Of a DNA stretch of 14,790 nt, positions 13,733 to 14,790 are shown in pieces. Each line of letters begins with the position of its first letter. Position 1 is the stretch's first letter. The notes below the pieces were generated by a model. The model was not told where the DNA came from, searched no databases, and saw only the letters and a list, made by a program, of their open reading frames with translations. The position numbers were made by a program, and so were the translations under genes. Source of the stretch: Candidatus Bipolaricaulota bacterium (GTDB taxonomy: Bacteria; Bipolaricaulota; Bipolaricaulia; Bipolaricaulales; Bipolaricaulaceae); assembly GCA_021159405.1 (NCBI GenBank), contig JAGGRX010000156.1, positions 1 to 14,790 on the forward strand, read 5' to 3'.

Positions 13733-14790
13733 GCTCCACCTCGCCGATGCGGACCGTATCCCCCTGGGAAAGGCCCTGGCGCCTGAGGGCGGCCATGACC
13801 CCCAGCCGCTCGAGGCGCTCCATTAGGTATTCCTGGGCATCCCGGGTGGAGAGGTCGAGCCGCGATACAAGCCGCTCCACTTCGCCGCCCTTTACCACAA
13901 ACGTATCACCCTCTTTTGTCACCTCGAACGCCGAGCCGGATGGGGTGAGCTCCCACACCCGTCGCTTGGGGCGGCTTTCCTCCTCTGCCTTGGGCATCTC
14001 CTGCAAGCTTCGCGCCAAAAGACCTATCAGCTCCCGCACCCCATCGCCCCTGACGGCCGAGATGGGGTGGAGCTCGATCCCTCGCTCCCGAAACCGCTGC
14101 ACTTCCTTGGCCACCTGCCCAGGAGAGAGGAGGTCGATCTTGTTCCCCACCACCACCTCCGGCTTTCCTGCAAGCTCGTCCCAGGCCTCGATCTCCTGCC
14201 TAAGGGCAAAGTAATCCTCCAAGGGATCCCGCCCCTCCACCCGGGCTAGATCCACCATGTGGAGGAGGAGGCGGGCCCGGGTGGCGTGCTTCAGGAACCT
14301 GTCGCCCAGCCCCTTGCCCTCATGGGCTCCCACCACCAGGCCGGGAAGATCGGCGATCACGAACGATTCGTGCTCCCCCACCCGCACCACCCCTAAATTC
14401 GGGACCAGGGTGGTGAATGGATAGGCAGCCACTTTGGCCTTCTTGTGGGAGACGCGGGAGATGAGGGACGACTTCCCCACATTGGGAAAGCCCACGATCC
14501 CCACGTCCGCTAGAACCCGAAGCTCCAGCTTCAGCCACCGCTGCTCCCCTGGCTCCCCTAGCTCGCGGATGCGGGGCGCCTGGCGGGTGGAGGTGGTGAA
14601 CGCCTTGTTCCCCCGCCCGCCACGTCCACCCCGGGCGATGACCACTTCCTGGCCATCCTGGGAGAGGTCGGCCAGCACCTCCCCGGTATAGAGGTCCCGC
14701 ACCACCGTACCCACGGGGACCAAAATCACACAATCCTTGCCCCGGGGACCGGTGCGGCCGCCCGGCCCGCCCGGCCCTCCATCTTCGGCC
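13716..14790 (-). CDS. obg: GTPase Obg/CgtA (5' end outside window)
   Basis: Obg is a ribosome-associated GTPase in 50S maturation and stress response. The frame is open past the window edge: before the internal GTG at 14729 it reads GGPGGPGGRTGPRGKDC, the glycine-rich Obg fold, so that GTG is not the start. Next come VPVGTVVRD and GGRGGRGN. The G domain follows, with GFPNVGKSS (G1), FTTLVPNLGVV (switch I), ADLPGLVVGAHEGKGLG (G3), NKID (G4) and ISA (G5). The C-terminus carries the OCT domain (WELTPSGSAFEVTKEGDTFVVKG to RIGEVELEYQE). About 358 codons are visible; roughly the first 60-70 are missing. It leads the ten-gene minus-strand run, whose promoter must lie outside the window unless internal ones exist. 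Confidence 0.97.
   Translation of the reverse strand, partial: AEDGGPGGPGGRTGPRGKDCVILVPVGTVVRDLYTGEVLADLSQDGQEVVIARGGRGGRGNKAFTTSTRQAPRIRELGEPGEQRWLKLELRVLADVGIVGFPNVGKSSLISRVSHKKAKVAAYPFTTLVPNLGVVRVGEHESFVIADLPGLVVGAHEGKGLGDRFLKHATRARLLLHMVDLARVEGRDPLEDYFALRQEIEAWDELAGKPEVVVGNKIDLLSPGQVAKEVQRFRERGIELHPISAVRGDGVRELIGLLARSLQEMPKAEEESRPKRRVWELTPSGSAFEVTKEGDTFVVKGGEVERLVSRLDLSTRDAQEYLMERLERLGVMAALRRQGLSQGDTVRIGEVELEYQE

Overview
This window is GC-rich chromosomal DNA from a bacterium. It is densely packed: genes abut or overlap, and starts are often TTG or GTG, with one probable ATC. No tRNA, rRNA, CRISPR array or insertion sequence was seen. The content is mostly core translation, DNA-maintenance and cofactor genes. 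The lineage cannot be fixed from sequence alone. Alpha/beta-type glycyl-tRNA synthetase, an RNase E/G, a zinc-ligand S18 and a serine hydroxymethyltransferase joined to an aminomethyltransferase suggest a deep-branching, perhaps thermophilic, lineage such as Bipolaricaulota/Acetothermia or Chloroflexota. That is a guess.

Layout. (1) Bases 1-991, minus strand: the 5' part of a membrane HD-GYP signalling gene, running out of the window. It is preceded by a possible 40-residue membrane peptide and by a candidate promoter whose -35/-10 spacer is filled by a perfect palindrome. (2) Bases 1068-1523, minus: an HU-type DNA-binding protein gene with a consensus promoter and an intrinsic terminator. 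(3) Bases 1563-6988, plus: a divergent promoter, then rpsF-ssb-rpsR, an unrecognised 376-residue protein, and an 1100-residue serine hydroxymethyltransferase / degenerate middle domain / glycine-cleavage T-protein fusion. (4) Bases 7055-14790, minus, convergent with (3): a ten-gene run in transcription order obg (5' end outside), nadD, infC, rpmI, rplT, glyQ, glyS, folB, folK and an RNase E/G. Most junctions overlap.

How the genes fit together. The plus cluster couples ribosomal small-subunit proteins and SSB to a one-carbon enzyme. The fused protein could pass methylene-tetrahydrofolate directly between the glycine-cleavage T reaction and glycine/serine interconversion. The minus operon holds ribosome assembly (Obg, L20, L35), initiation (IF3), glycine charging (GlyQS), NAD synthesis (NadD), two consecutive folate-pathway enzymes (FolB, FolK) and RNA processing (RNase E/G). 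Folate and glycine therefore appear on both strands.

The main candidates for something new are the three-part fusion with its translationally coupled unknown partner, the ATC-initiated infC, an RNase E/G that stops before the zinc-link, and a FolB lacking its usual active-site tyrosine.
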